Assembly (NCBI RefSeq): GCF_001046895.1
Contig: NZ_CAQI01000036.1
Coordinates: forward strand, 1 to 64,000
DNA from: Pseudarthrobacter siccitolerans
GTDB lineage: Bacteria; Actinomycetota; Actinomycetes; Actinomycetales; Micrococcaceae
Length of the DNA stretch: 64,000 bases
Direction of reading: 5' to 3'
The translations under genes and the position numbers were made by a program. Positions 18,908-27,864 of this stretch are shown in pieces; positions within the stretch are counted from its first letter, which is position 1, and each line of letters opens with the position of its first letter. The notes below the pieces were generated by a model. The model was not told where the DNA came from, did no database searches, and saw only the letters and a list, made by a program, of their open reading frames with translations.

Positions 18908-21900
18908 CCGGTTTGGTCCAGGTCGTCACGTGCAAGCGCAGAAAAGAAGGCAGAAGTGTCAGTTGGTCAAGGCCACCCGGAAGGCTCCGAGGAGCTCCGT
19001 AAATGGCTGTCCGGGCTTAAACCCGTCACCGGGGCGGACACGATGCTGCGCTTCACCAAGACACCCGAAGGTTCCATCGACCTGACCCACGCGCACCCGT
19101 CCGGGCTGGCGCAGCTGATGGCGGGGCGCCGCACCAGGCTCTCCACCCTCATCCGCGACCGGCAGCAGTACGTGGTGGCGGCCCGCGCCTCCCGGAACAT
19201 CCGGTCCAAGATCTTTGAGCTCGCCAACGACCGCGGCATCGACGCCGGGTACCTTTCGGCAGGCACGGTAGTCTGGACGTCCGCTGTGGGCGGCAAACCC
19301 CAGCGTATCTCCGCGCCCGTGATGCTCACCGCGATTTCCCTTACCGTGCGCCCCGGCGAGGACGACTACGAACTGCAGCTCACGGAGCAGGCGCACATCA
19401 ACCCCGCGCTGGTCCGGCACCTGAAGACCATCCACGGCATCGTCTTCGACGTCAACGCCGTCACCCGGCTTGCCTACAGCACCGCCCGGTTCGATCCGCA
19501 GCCCGTCCTGGACCGGCTGGCCACGCTGATCAGGCCCATCCACGGTGCCGAGGCCCAGCACAACCTGCTCGTCTCCACGTTCGCGGACCTCTCCGGGAAC
19601 CTGGACGATCCGTGGATCAACGATTCCAGCCCCATCGTGTCCGCCCTTGCCACTGCGGCGGGCGGCGAGGTGGTGGACGTTGAGGAGCCGGATCCGTCGC
19701 GGTTCCCGCCGCTGGACAGCCGTCACCCGCAAGACGAGATGCTCCTGCTCGATGCCGACGTGGACCAGCAGTACGTGATCGACGCCGCCCGTGCCGGCGA
19801 TTCCCTGGTGGTCAGCAGCCCTCCCGGGACCGGCCAGACCCAGACCGCCATCAACACCATCGGCGCCCTGGTGGATGCCGGAAAGACCGTCCTGGTGGTG
19901 GGCGACCGGCGGGCAAGCCTTAACGAAGTCTCCGGCCAGCTGGAAACCCTGGGCCTGGAATCCATCCTGTTCCAGTTGTCTGGCAACGTTACCCCGCAGC
20001 AGCTCAAGGGCCAGCTGGTCCGGGCGATCGTCCGGAACGAGAAATCCCTGGAGCCCCAGCTGGGGAACCTGCACACCACGCTGACCGAGCACCGGCACGC
20101 ACTGATGGACCACGTGGCGTCGCTGCACAACGTCCGCCAGCGCTGGGGCTGCTCGCCGTACCAGGCCATGCAGTCACTGGCAGAGCTCACATCGATCCAC
20201 CCGGCGCCCGCCACCACCGTACGGCTGAAGCGAAGCGTGCTGGACAACATCCGGGACCGCAACGAGCTGGCCGAGAGGCTGCGCCGGGCGGCTGAGTTGG
20301 GAAGCTTCAGCAAGGCGTCCACCACCAGCCCCTGGCACGGCGCGCGGCTCCTCACCCGCAAGGAAACAGAAGAGGCGCAGGACCTGGTGAGGTCCGTCGA
20401 AAAGAGCCTGCCTGCACTGCGTGAACGGATGAACGCGGTGGCCGAGCACGCCGAAATCCGGCTGGGGGAATCCTTTGCCGAATGGGGCGAACAGCTCGAG
20501 CTCCTGATGGCTGTGCGCGGAAGCCTGGACAAGTTCACTCCGGATATCTTCGACCGGCCCGTCACTGACCTGATCTCCGCTACCGCGCCGTCAGCCTGGC
20601 GCCGCGAGCGGGGCATCGAAATGACCTCCATGCAGCGTTCCCGCCTGCGCAGGGTCGCCAAGGAATACGTCCGCCCGGGCGTGCACATCGCCGATCTCCA
20701 CAGCTCCCTGGTCCTGGTGCAGGAGCAGCGGGCGCTCTGGGCAGGCTACGCCACCACCCAGCGGCACCCCGCGGTACCATCCGGGCTCGCCGAAATAAGT
20801 GCCCTGTACCGCGCCCTGGACAGTGAGCTGGCCCAGTTGGGCGAAGCGCTCCGGCACACCGCGGCCGGCGGTGAATTGTCCAATGCCCGGTACGAGGAAC
20901 TCATGGAGCGGCTGGAGCGGCTGGTGGCGGACACCGATACGCTCAAAACCCTGCCGGAGCGTACCCTCCTGATCGAGAACATGCGCGAACACGGGCTGGG
21001 CGAGCTCCTGGCAGACCTAGCGGAGCGGGAAGTGCCGGCCCATTCGGTGGCTGCAGAGCTCGACCTCGCCTGGTGGCAGTCGGCGCTTGAAGCCATGATC
21101 AGCGGCGACGACTACCTGGCCATGTCCGACGGCGACGCCCTGCGGCAGCTCGAAGCCGAATACCGGCTGGCGGACAACGCCCACATCGCCAGCGGCGCTG
21201 CCCGCCTGCGCTGGGACCTGGCCGAACGGTGGCGCTCCGCCATCGCCGCCCACCCCCGCCAGGCCGACCTGCTGAGGAGCCTGCTCAAGGACGGCAGGGT
21301 GTCACTGCCGGCACTGACGGCGCAGGCACCGGACCTGATCGGCACCCTGGTCCCCGTCTGGTCCGTCAGCCCCTACCTGATGACCGGCCTCCTGCCCGCC
21401 GAACAGCACTTTGATGCGGTGGTGATCCTCGATTCCGAGGCAACCTCGCTCCAGGCCGTGCTCCCCTCCATCGCCCGGGCCCGCCAGGTCATTGCCTTCG
21501 GCGACGCCATGATCGCCAGCCCGCGGACCTTCACCGTGGGCGTGGAGCGGCTGGCCGCGGGGGAGACCGCCCACCAGCGGGTGGAGAGCGCCTTCAAGGC
21601 ACTGTCTGCGGTCCTTCCCGTGTGGCGCCTCAACTTCGTGTACCGCGCGGTGGACGAGGACCTGGTCCTGCAGCTCAGCAAGAACTTTTACGACGGCGGG
21701 CTCCGCCGGCTGCCCGAGGGCCAGTCCGCCACCGGCCTGGACCCGGCGCTCCTGGTGGAGTACCTGCCCGATGGCACCGGACTTCCCAGTGCGGACCATG
21801 AAGGCGTGGAGTCGGTGGTGGCCGAGGTCAACCGCGTGGTCCAGCTCGTCTTCGAACACGCCCGGACCCGCCCCCGCACGTCCCTGGCAGTGGTCACTGC

Positions 21901-23101
21901 CAGCTTGCGCCATGCCGCCAGGATCGGCGAATCCATCCGGCTGCAGCTGCCCAACCACCCGGGCCTCGCGGGATTCTTTGGCGCCGGTCCTGAATCTTTC
22001 CGGGTGGTGGACCTGGAACGCGCCCAGGGCCTGGTGCGCGACCACGTCATTTTCTCGCCGGGCTTCGGCCGCACCCCGCACGGGCGGGCGCTGCATAACT
22101 TCGGTCCGCTCTCCGCCGAAGGAGGCCGGGAGAAGTTCGCCCTCGCCATGACCCGTGCCCGCCGGTCCATGCACGTGCTGACGTGCTTCCGGCCTGAGGA
22201 CCTGGACCACACCCGGCTGACTCACGGCGCGGTGGACCTGTACTCGCTGCTGGACCGGGAGATCTCGGGCAACACCGACCTCGGCACTCCCGCATCGCGG
22301 GCTGCCGCCAGCGAGCAGGCCCTGGGCGCGGATCCTTTGGTGGCCGACCTCGGAGACAGGCTGCGGGCACGCGGTGCGCGCGTATGGCACCAGTACGACG
22401 GTGCCATTGATGTGGTGGCTGCCGCCGACCCGCTGGGAACCATGGGCCAGGAGGACGCAGACCTCCCGTGGCCGGTGGCCATCGAATCGGACGGCACCGA
22501 ACAGTACCGCACCATGAGCGTGCGTGAACGGAGCCGGCTGCGGCCCCAGCTGCTGGAGCGGCTGGGCTGGCGGTACATGCCGCTGTGGACCATCGAGGTG
22601 TTCACCGATCCGTCCGCCTGCGCGGACCGTATTGCCGGATACCTGGGCCTGGAGCGGGTGGTCCTTCCGGGCCGGGCAGACACCTCAACCGGGTTCCTGG
22701 ACGACGACGTGGACCAGGCGCTCAACGGCATCCACGCCGGCGAACAGCGGTCCCGGCGCAGCAACAGCCCGGACCGGTACACATCCGGCGTGGACCAGGG
22801 CCATCTGCAGGGACATCATCAGGACAGCAAGGAGGAGGTCCGCGTGGCCACCGAAGACAAGAATGAGGACTCTTTGCAGGAGCCGCCCGCCCCGGCAGGG
22901 CCTGCAGCCGAAGAAGAAGGCCAGGACCAGGGACGACAGGACCCGGACCGGGTGCGCAGCCGGGTGAAGGACGGGGACCAGGCCGGCACTGCCGGCATCC
23001 TGCCCACCAAGGCGGCCGAAGACGACCCCCGGCGCTGGGGCGACTCGGACGATGACCACGACGCCTGGCTGAAGGAACAGAAGCCGCCGCACTGGGGCTA
23101 A
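18905..23101 (+). CDS. Giant SF1 helicase-nuclease-like protein with degenerate ATPase motifs
   Basis: 1398 residues, laid out like the DUF4011-type helicases with a Vsr-like nuclease end. The Walker A region reads SPPGTGQTQT: the essential lysine is Gln311. The Walker B region reads LDSEATS (843-849) where DEAS is expected, and the next motif is GDAMIASP (866-873) instead of GDPxQLPP. Motifs V and VI survive as ERAQGLVRDHVIFSPGFG and ALAMTRARR (about 1080-1087). A nuclease-like domain follows with Asp1169 (AIDVVAA) and Glu1194-Ser-Asp1196 (AIESDG), then LLERLGWRYMPLW. The last 160 residues are acidic and disordered, ending in a KPPHWG tail. Probably a non-hydrolysing DNA-binding scaffold or a nuclease regulated without ATP turnover (inference). 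It is a single intact gene. Confidence 0.75.
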   Translation: MPVWSRSSRASAEKKAEVSVGQGHPEGSEELRKWLSGLKPVTGADTMLRFTKTPEGSIDLTHAHPSGLAQLMAGRRTRLSTLIRDRQQYVVAARASRNIRSKIFELANDRGIDAGYLSAGTVVWTSAVGGKPQRISAPVMLTAISLTVRPGEDDYELQLTEQAHINPALVRHLKTIHGIVFDVNAVTRLAYSTARFDPQPVLDRLATLIRPIHGAEAQHNLLVSTFADLSGNLDDPWINDSSPIVSALATAAGGEVVDVEEPDPSRFPPLDSRHPQDEMLLLDADVDQQYVIDAARAGDSLVVSSPPGTGQTQTAINTIGALVDAGKTVLVVGDRRASLNEVSGQLETLGLESILFQLSGNVTPQQLKGQLVRAIVRNEKSLEPQLGNLHTTLTEHRHALMDHVASLHNVRQRWGCSPYQAMQSLAELTSIHPAPATTVRLKRSVLDNIRDRNELAERLRRAAELGSFSKASTTSPWHGARLLTRKETEEAQDLVRSVEKSLPALRERMNAVAEHAEIRLGESFAEWGEQLELLMAVRGSLDKFTPDIFDRPVTDLISATAPSAWRRERGIEMTSMQRSRLRRVAKEYVRPGVHIADLHSSLVLVQEQRALWAGYATTQRHPAVPSGLAEISALYRALDSELAQLGEALRHTAAGGELSNARYEELMERLERLVADTDTLKTLPERTLLIENMREHGLGELLADLAEREVPAHSVAAELDLAWWQSALEAMISGDDYLAMSDGDALRQLEAEYRLADNAHIASGAARLRWDLAERWRSAIAAHPRQADLLRSLLKDGRVSLPALTAQAPDLIGTLVPVWSVSPYLMTGLLPAEQHFDAVVILDSEATSLQAVLPSIARARQVIAFGDAMIASPRTFTVGVERLAAGETAHQRVESAFKALSAVLPVWRLNFVYRAVDEDLVLQLSKNFYDGGLRRLPEGQSATGLDPALLVEYLPDGTGLPSADHEGVESVVAEVNRVVQLVFEHARTRPRTSLAVVTASLRHAARIGESIRLQLPNHPGLAGFFGAGPESFRVVDLERAQGLVRDHVIFSPGFGRTPHGRALHNFGPLSAEGGREKFALAMTRARRSMHVLTCFRPEDLDHTRLTHGAVDLYSLLDREISGNTDLGTPASRAAASEQALGADPLVADLGDRLRARGARVWHQYDGAIDVVAAADPLGTMGQEDADLPWPVAIESDGTEQYRTMSVRERSRLRPQLLERLGWRYMPLWTIEVFTDPSACADRIAGYLGLERVVLPGRADTSTGFLDDDVDQALNGIHAGEQRSRRSNSPDRYTSGVDQGHLQGHHQDSKEEVRVATEDKNEDSLQEPPAPAGPAAEEEGQDQGRQDPDRVRSRVKDGDQAGTAGILPTKAAEDDPRRWGDSDDDHDAWLKEQKPPHWG

Positions 23102-23181
23102 GAGCAGGGGCCACCTGGCCGGGCTTCCGCAGCAGGACCGTCCAACCACTTCCCGGCGTCCCAGGGAGAGTGGCGCCCGGT

Positions 23182-23916
23182 TTACGGGCCCACGAGCACG
23201 AAAAAGAGCTTTCCCTGTGTTGAGGCGCCGGCCAGCCGCGCCGCCTGCTCGGCACTTGCGGCCACCACAATGAGGCCGTCCGTCTCGGCAGTGCCCAGCC
23301 ATTGCCCGCTCTCGCCGCCCTTGCCGGCGGTCCACAGTACCGGTACTGCTGTTGCCAGCACCTCGGACGGCGCCTGCTGGTCAAAGCCGTTGGCTGCCGT
23401 CAGCACCACATTCACAAGCTGCCCGGGGGAGACGAGCTGGATGGATGACGGGTCCGCCATCCGAAGCGGCACTGCGGCTGAACCCGGGGGTGTTCCGGCC
23501 AGCAGCCCGGGACCGAGAAGCTGGGCGTCCGTGAGCAGCTGGCCCTTGCGCAGCGGAGCCGCCAGCTGTTTGCCTGCCAATTCACTTTCCTGCTCCAGGA
23601 AACCGGCAGCCATCATCTCCGGCGGAACCTGCACGCGCGCGAGGTCAGCGGGCGCAAGTGCGGAGCCCGCGGCGAGGTCCCTCGCGGCAGCAAGTCCCGT
23701 GACGGTATGAACGGGTGCCGGGGTGAGCTGATGCACGCTGACCGCCGCCGCCATGCACAACAGCAGGGCGATGGCCAGCCGGCGGTTCCGGCTCAGCCAG
23801 CCCGAAAGGCGGAGAGCTGCGGGCCGGCGGCCGGAGCCGCGGGGACTGCCGGGACTGCGGGTGCTGCGCGGGTAGCGGGAAGCGCCCCTGCCGGTACGGT
23901 GGAGGTTTAAAGGCAT
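23182..23916 (-). CDS. SAF-domain protein, CpaB/RcpC-like
   Basis: 244 residues: a basic, disordered start (1-45), one membrane helix (about 46-64), then an extracytoplasmic SAF domain with ARDLAAGSALAPADLARVQVP and PLRKGQLLTDAQLL. CpaB/RcpC proteins work in Flp/Tad pilus assembly, but no other tad gene is nearby, so a stand-alone envelope role is possible. The start has TAGCGT 6 bases upstream and no ribosome site, so it is probably leaderless. Confidence 0.75.
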   Translation of the reverse strand: MPLNLHRTGRGASRYPRSTRSPGSPRGSGRRPAALRLSGWLSRNRRLAIALLLCMAAAVSVHQLTPAPVHTVTGLAAARDLAAGSALAPADLARVQVPPEMMAAGFLEQESELAGKQLAAPLRKGQLLTDAQLLGPGLLAGTPPGSAAVPLRMADPSSIQLVSPGQLVNVVLTAANGFDQQAPSEVLATAVPVLWTAGKGGESGQWLGTAETDGLIVVAASAEQAARLAGASTQGKLFFVLVGP

Positions 23917-23928
23917 GCGCCAACGCTA
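23917..23928 (-). promoter_or_regulatory. Leaderless promoter of the SAF-domain gene
   Basis: Minus strand: TAGCGT (23928-23923), TGGCGC, then ATG 23916. Confidence 0.55.
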
Positions 23929-24015
23929 AAGCCGGCCGGAAAGCCCGCAACAGGCGCAAGGCGCCCTATGTGGACAAGCCGGCCGGCCGGCGTCGGGCGG
24001 TTCTGCTGAGCGGCT

Positions 24016-24294
24016 TTAGCTGGCTGCGGCAGCCGGGGCGGACGCGGCAGGTGCAGCAGCCGGAGCCGGCGTCGAGGAGGCAGCCGGTGTGGTGGCCGAG
24101 ACTGTGCTCCCCTTGGAGTCGCGGGAATCGGTGCGGTAGAAGCCTGATCCCTTGAAGACGACACCCACGCTGTTGAACTTCTTGCGCAGCGTCCCCTGGC
24201 ATTCGGGGCACGAGGTCAAAGTGCTGTCCGAAAACGACTGGACGATGTCGAAGGCATGGCCGCAATCCTTGCAGGCGTACGCATACGTTGGCAC
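24016..24294 (-). CDS. FmdB-family zinc-ribbon protein
   Basis: 92 residues. PTYAYACKDCGHAFDIVQ opens the protein, with Cys8-x-x-Cys11 and Cys29-x-x-Cys32 forming a zinc ribbon, then the family motif VGVVFKGSGFYRTD. The last 25 residues are an Ala/Pro tail. FmdB proteins are small putative regulators of unknown mechanism. The start is GTG with GGAGGAG 6 bases upstream. It lies between the SAF gene and the cyclo-ligase, all on the minus strand. Confidence 0.9.
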   Translation of the reverse strand: MPTYAYACKDCGHAFDIVQSFSDSTLTSCPECQGTLRKKFNSVGVVFKGSGFYRTDSRDSKGSTVSATTPAASSTPAPAAAPAASAPAAAAS

Positions 24295-24417
24295 TGGTGC
24301 TCCTCCTCTTGGGCAAAACGAGAGGTCCCGTGCTGCCCGGCCGGAGGGTCCGTCCGTTAGCAGTCGCAGGGCCTGAGTGCTAATTCTATCATCCCCGCAG
24401 GACCATGCGAGGTGGAC

Positions 24418-25035
24418 TTATGCGCCTGCCAGGGCCCGGAATCCTGACGGGGCCAGGATGGCCGGAACGGGACGGTCGAAGTCCTCCTCGGGAATCTGCC
24501 CCGCGGGGAGCAATTCCTCGTCGTAAATAACAGCGGCCAGCGGGATATTCTTCCCTGCCGTGGCCAGGTGGCCCAGGAACTTGTCGTAGTAGCCGCCGCC
24601 CTGTCCGATCCTGTTGCCCGCCACATCCACTGCTGTGGCGGGGATAAAAAGAGCGGCGGCCGCTCCGGCCACGTCCGGCCCGTGCCGCTCACCCGCGGGC
24701 TCGAGGATAGGAGCGAACCGGCTCCGCTCGAAGCCTGCCTCAGGGTCCCAGAAGACCCATGCCAGTTCCCGCCCCGGCTCGCAGACCGGGAGCAGGACTC
24801 TGTGACCGTTGTTGTGGAGCGCATTGATCAGCGGGAGGGTGGGAGGTTCCACACCCACCCCGAAGTACACGCACACCGTTGCCGGGGCCCCGGCGGTCAG
24901 GGTGTGGGCCCAGGCTGCGCCGTGGCGTGCCAGGGCAGACCCCGCTTCCTCAAGCTGCTGCGGAGTGAGTGCGGCCCGCCGTCGGCGGTGCGCCGTACGG
25001 ATTCTGTCCTTGACAGCCTTGGCGTCCTCCAGCAC
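24418..25035 (-). CDS. 5-formyltetrahydrofolate cyclo-ligase
   Basis: 205 residues. It has the MTHFS signature GQGGGYYDKF (144-153) that binds the folate and ATP phosphates, plus LPVCEPGRELAW in the middle. It converts 5-formyl-THF to 5,10-methenyl-THF with ATP. GTG 25035 is chosen because GGAGGAA lies 5 bases upstream; the frame is open to 25101 but shows no homology there. It is divergent from galU. Confidence 0.92.
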   Translation of the reverse strand: MLEDAKAVKDRIRTAHRRRRAALTPQQLEEAGSALARHGAAWAHTLTAGAPATVCVYFGVGVEPPTLPLINALHNNGHRVLLPVCEPGRELAWVFWDPEAGFERSRFAPILEPAGERHGPDVAGAAAALFIPATAVDVAGNRIGQGGGYYDKFLGHLATAGKNIPLAAVIYDEELLPAGQIPEEDFDRPVPAILAPSGFRALAGA

Positions 25036-25128
25036 GTCTGTTCCTCCATCACTCGCCCTCTGGCGGTTTCGTTGCCGGCCGTGCGGCCGGCAACCCTTCA
25101 ATAATTACTGATTGCTTGACGCTGACGT

Positions 25129-25143
25129 TAGATTAGTCGGGTG
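25129..25143 (+). promoter_or_regulatory. Leaderless promoter of galU
   Basis: TAGATT (25129-25134), AGTCGG, then GTG 25141. A weak TTACTG (25105-25110) lies 18 bases upstream of the hexamer. Confidence 0.6.
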
Positions 25144-26046
25144 ATTACCAGTAACCCGAGAGTTCGCAAAGCCGTCATACCCGCTGCCGGACTCGGCACA
25201 AGGTTCCTGCCTGCCACCAAGGCCATGCCCAAGGAAATGCTTCCGGTGGTGGACAAGCCTGCCATCCAGTATGTGGTTGAGGAAGCCGTGCACGTGGGCC
25301 TCAATGACGTCCTGATGATCACCGGCCGGAACAAGCGCGCCCTGGAGGACCATTTCGATCGGGTTCCGTCGCTGGAGTCCACCCTCGAGGACAAAGGGGA
25401 CGCGGAAAAGCTCGCGTCCGTCCAGGCGGCCAGCAACCTCGGCGACATCCACTATGTCCGCCAGGGCGACCCGAACGGGCTGGGCCACGCGGTCCTGCGC
25501 GCCAAACAGCACGTCGGCAACGAAGCCTTCGCCGTCCTCCTCGGGGACGACCTCATTGATGCCCGCGACGAACTTCTCAGCACCATGATCGACGTACAGG
25601 CCAAAACCGGGGGCTCCGTCGTCGCCCTCATCGAAGTCGAGCCGTCGCAGATCAGCGCCTATGGCTGCGCCGACATCGAGGAAATCGACGGCGAGGGCTA
25701 CGTCCGCATCAACCGGCTGGTGGAAAAGCCGGCCCCAGGCGAAGCTCCGTCCAACCTGGCCATCATCGGCCGGTACGTGCTCCACCCGGCCGTCTTCGAT
25801 GTCCTGGAACGTACCGGTCCCGGCCGCGGCGGCGAAATCCAGCTCACCGACGCCCTGCAGGAACTCGCGTCCGAAGAGGGCGAGGGCCGGGGCGTTTACG
25901 GCGTGGTCTTCCGGGGGCGCCGCTACGACACCGGCGACAAGTTGAGCTACCTGAAGGCGTGTGTCCAGCTCGCCATTGACAGCGAGGACCTTGGCCCCGG
26001 CCTCCGGGAATGGCTGCCGGGGTTCACCGCCGGTCTCTCCAAGTAG
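25141..26046 (+). CDS. galU: UTP-glucose-1-phosphate uridylyltransferase
   Basis: 301 residues. The nucleotidyltransferase signature AVIPAAGLGTRFLPATKAMP opens the protein, with EMLPVVDKPAIQYVVEEA and LVEKPAPGEAPSNLAIIGRY further on. It makes UDP-glucose for cell-wall and capsule sugars. The start is GTG without any ribosome site, with a -10 hexamer 6 bases before it. A GNAT gene begins 6 bases after the stop, so the two form an operon. Confidence 0.95.
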   Translation: MITSNPRVRKAVIPAAGLGTRFLPATKAMPKEMLPVVDKPAIQYVVEEAVHVGLNDVLMITGRNKRALEDHFDRVPSLESTLEDKGDAEKLASVQAASNLGDIHYVRQGDPNGLGHAVLRAKQHVGNEAFAVLLGDDLIDARDELLSTMIDVQAKTGGSVVALIEVEPSQISAYGCADIEEIDGEGYVRINRLVEKPAPGEAPSNLAIIGRYVLHPAVFDVLERTGPGRGGEIQLTDALQELASEEGEGRGVYGVVFRGRRYDTGDKLSYLKACVQLAIDSEDLGPGLREWLPGFTAGLSK

Positions 26047-26051
26047 CCCTA

Positions 26052-26672
26052 GTGCGCGCCGGCCCCATTTGGCCCGTCACCCTGGAGTGCGGCGACCTGG
26101 TCCTGAGGCCCATCAGGTACCGCGACAAAAAAGAGTGGACGGAAGTGCGGGCCCGGAACAGCGAATGGCTGGCCCCCTGGGAGGCCTCAAATCCGGACCC
26201 CGCCGGGGGACTGCCGGACTATCGCCAGATGGTCCGTTCCCTCAACGCCCAGGCCGCCCAGGCCACCGCGCTTCCTTTTGTGATCACCGAGAGGATCCCG
26301 GCAGCCCGGAACCCGGTGATCGTGGGCCAGTTGACGGTTTCGTCGATTGTCTGGGGGTCGGCCATGATGGCCACGCTGGGATACTGGGTGGACCAGGCAC
26401 GCGCGGGGCACGGGATAGCCCCCACTGCCGTGGCACTGGTAACCGATCACTGCTTCAGGAACCTTGGCCTGCACCGGATGGAGATCAACATCCGGCCTGA
26501 AAACGGGCCCAGCCTTCGGGTGGTGGAGAAGCTTGGGTTCCGGGACGAGGGCTACCGGCCCCGTTACCTGCACATCAACGGAGAGTGGGCTGACCACCGC
26601 TCGTTTGCGCTGACCTCGGAAGAGGTTCCCGAGGGGTTGCTGAACCGCTGGCTGGGTTCCCGGGCGTCATAA
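26052..26672 (+). CDS. GNAT N-acetyltransferase, RimJ/RimL-type
   Basis: 206 residues. LECGDLVLRPIRYRDKKEW is the usual RimJ-like start, and GHGIAPTAVALVTDHCF holds the acetyl-CoA pyrophosphate loop; the ending VVEKLGFRDEGY is typical. GTG 26052 is the likely start, 5 bases after galU; the frame is open into galU. The family acetylates protein N-termini or small amines. Its position between galU and a membrane protein matches the mycobacterial galU-moeA-rimJ-Rv0996 order, but with no moeA/glp gene. Confidence 0.85.
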   Translation: MRAGPIWPVTLECGDLVLRPIRYRDKKEWTEVRARNSEWLAPWEASNPDPAGGLPDYRQMVRSLNAQAAQATALPFVITERIPAARNPVIVGQLTVSSIVWGSAMMATLGYWVDQARAGHGIAPTAVALVTDHCFRNLGLHRMEINIRPENGPSLRVVEKLGFRDEGYRPRYLHINGEWADHRSFALTSEEVPEGLLNRWLGSRAS

Positions 26673-26687
26673 ATCCAATGATTTGCC

Positions 26688-26721
26688 AGCCGCGCCACGA
26701 CACACCGTGGCTAATGCGGCT
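26688..26721 (+). repeat. Imperfect stem-loop between the GNAT and membrane-protein genes
   Basis: AGCCGC (26688-26693) pairs with GCGGCT (26716-26721), and GCCAC (26694-26698) with GTGGC (26707-26711), leaving a TAAT bulge. No T-run follows, so it may be a weak terminator or an mRNA structure. Confidence 0.35.
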
Positions 26722-26753
26722 GCAGCCGTCGTCTTGCTCATACGGTTTTGAGT

Positions 26754-27671
26754 GTGGACTTCCCCCTTAGCAGCTCAGTGATCCTCGTGGTTGCCGTTGT
26801 GCTCTGGATTGTATGGGTTGCCCCCTACGTCCTCCAGAACCGCCGGCACCAGTTCCAGGCCGCCGGCGACTTCCTGGCAGACACACCTGCCGAGGATGTG
26901 CCGGACCCGCGAGCGGGGCTGGTCTTGAAGGTCGCCGACCAGCAGGAGAAAGCCATGGACACCAGGAAGAGCACCGGATCCGCTACGGCAGCAGGCAGGA
27001 CAGCCACAACGGGCCATTTCAAAATCCGGTACGGCCGCACGGCCATTGCCCTGGCAGGACTGCTTTCCCTGCTGACCGCGTTCGTCTCTGCCGTGCTGCT
27101 GGCCTTCGGGCTGGGGAGTCCCGCGCTTCCGCTGGCCTGCGCCGGTCTGACCGTGGCCTCCGTAGTCCTGCTCCGCAGGCTCGCTGTCCGGGACCGGAAG
27201 GCCAAGGTCAACGCTGCTTTCCGCTCCGCCATGGACGCGCCCGGGGCCAGGCCCGCACCCGCGCAGGTCCCGCCGAAGCCCCAGGCTGCGCCGGTGCGCC
27301 CTGAGAGCCCCCTTTTTGATGCGGAGGCGGACCGGCCGAAGGTCAAGCCCCTGACAGCCGTGGAGCTTCGCGAGGCGGCGCTCGCCGTGGCAGTGGCCGC
27401 TGGCGACACCAGTGCCGTGCAGGCTGCGCCGAGTACCACCTGGGATCCTGTGGAGGTCCCCAAGCCGGTCTATGTTGAGGCGGCCAAAGCCGAACGTCCG
27501 GCACCCGAACCCCTTGAGCTGCCCGAAGCGCCCAAGGCCACAGGCAAGCCGTCCCTCAAACAGGGCGCCGCCGGTGTCCCCGCCGCACCGGCGGTCGAGG
27601 CACAGCAGCTCACCAAGGCGCAGAGCGCGCTCAGCAATCTCGACGACGTCCTGCAGCGCCGCCGCGCCTGA
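26754..27671 (+). CDS. SepX/GlpR-like actinobacterial membrane protein (candidate)
   Basis: 305 residues. A membrane helix at the very start (about 7-24) runs into WVAPYVLQNRR. After a linker with a short basic patch, two more helices lie at about 95-140, then a long Pro/Ala-rich cytoplasmic tail. Order galU - GNAT - this gene matches Rv0996 of mycobacteria, known as GlpR in corynebacteria and related to SepX in Streptomyces, which act in cell division. The assignment rests on synteny and topology. GTG 26754 is preferred because TACGGT lies 7 bases upstream; TTG 26748 is an alternative. Confidence 0.5.
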   Translation: MDFPLSSSVILVVAVVLWIVWVAPYVLQNRRHQFQAAGDFLADTPAEDVPDPRAGLVLKVADQQEKAMDTRKSTGSATAAGRTATTGHFKIRYGRTAIALAGLLSLLTAFVSAVLLAFGLGSPALPLACAGLTVASVVLLRRLAVRDRKAKVNAAFRSAMDAPGARPAPAQVPPKPQAAPVRPESPLFDAEADRPKVKPLTAVELREAALAVAVAAGDTSAVQAAPSTTWDPVEVPKPVYVEAAKAERPAPEPLELPEAPKATGKPSLKQGAAGVPAAPAVEAQQLTKAQSALSNLDDVLQRRRA

Positions 27672-27683
27672 CGCTTCGTGAAA

Positions 27684-27709
27684 GCGGCCGGGTAATCCGG
27701 CCGCCTTTT
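27684..27709 (+). terminator. Rho-independent terminator after the SepX/GlpR-like gene
   Basis: Perfect 8-bp stem GCGGCCGG/CCGGCCGC (27684-27691 with 27697-27704), loop GTAAT, then C and TTTT. Confidence 0.85.
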
Positions 27710-27718
27710 GCGTGCCAG

Positions 27719-27748
27719 TTGGCATTGGGCGCGGAAAATTTGTAGCCT
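27719..27748 (+). promoter_or_regulatory. Promoter of tRNA-Ala
   Basis: TTGGCA (27719-27724), 18-base spacer, TAGCCT (27743-27748), 43 bases before the tRNA. It is one of the few two-part promoters visible in the window. Confidence 0.55.
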
Positions 27749-27791
27749 AAGGTCACCGGCGCCGCACAGCAGCTGCAGGGCGGCTCGTCCC

Positions 27792-27864
27792 GGGGTTATA
27801 GCTCAGTTGGTAGAGCGCTTCGTTCGCATCGAAGAGGTCAGGGGTTCGAATCCCCTTAGCTCCA
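27792..27864 (+). tRNA. tRNA-Ala (anticodon CGC)
   Basis: 73 bases folding as a standard cloverleaf. The acceptor arm pairs GGGGTTA with TAGCTCC (two G-U pairs). The anticodon arm is CTTCG-TTCGCAT-CGAAG with anticodon CGC, reading GCG alanine codons. The T arm is GGGG-TTCGAAT-CCCC. The 3-prime CCA is not encoded. Confidence 0.95.

Noticed and set aside
18956..18958. GTG 18956 as the start of the helicase-like gene
   Set aside because: It has a ribosome site, but the -10 hexamer 7 bases before ATG 18905 argues for the longer form; kept as an alternative.
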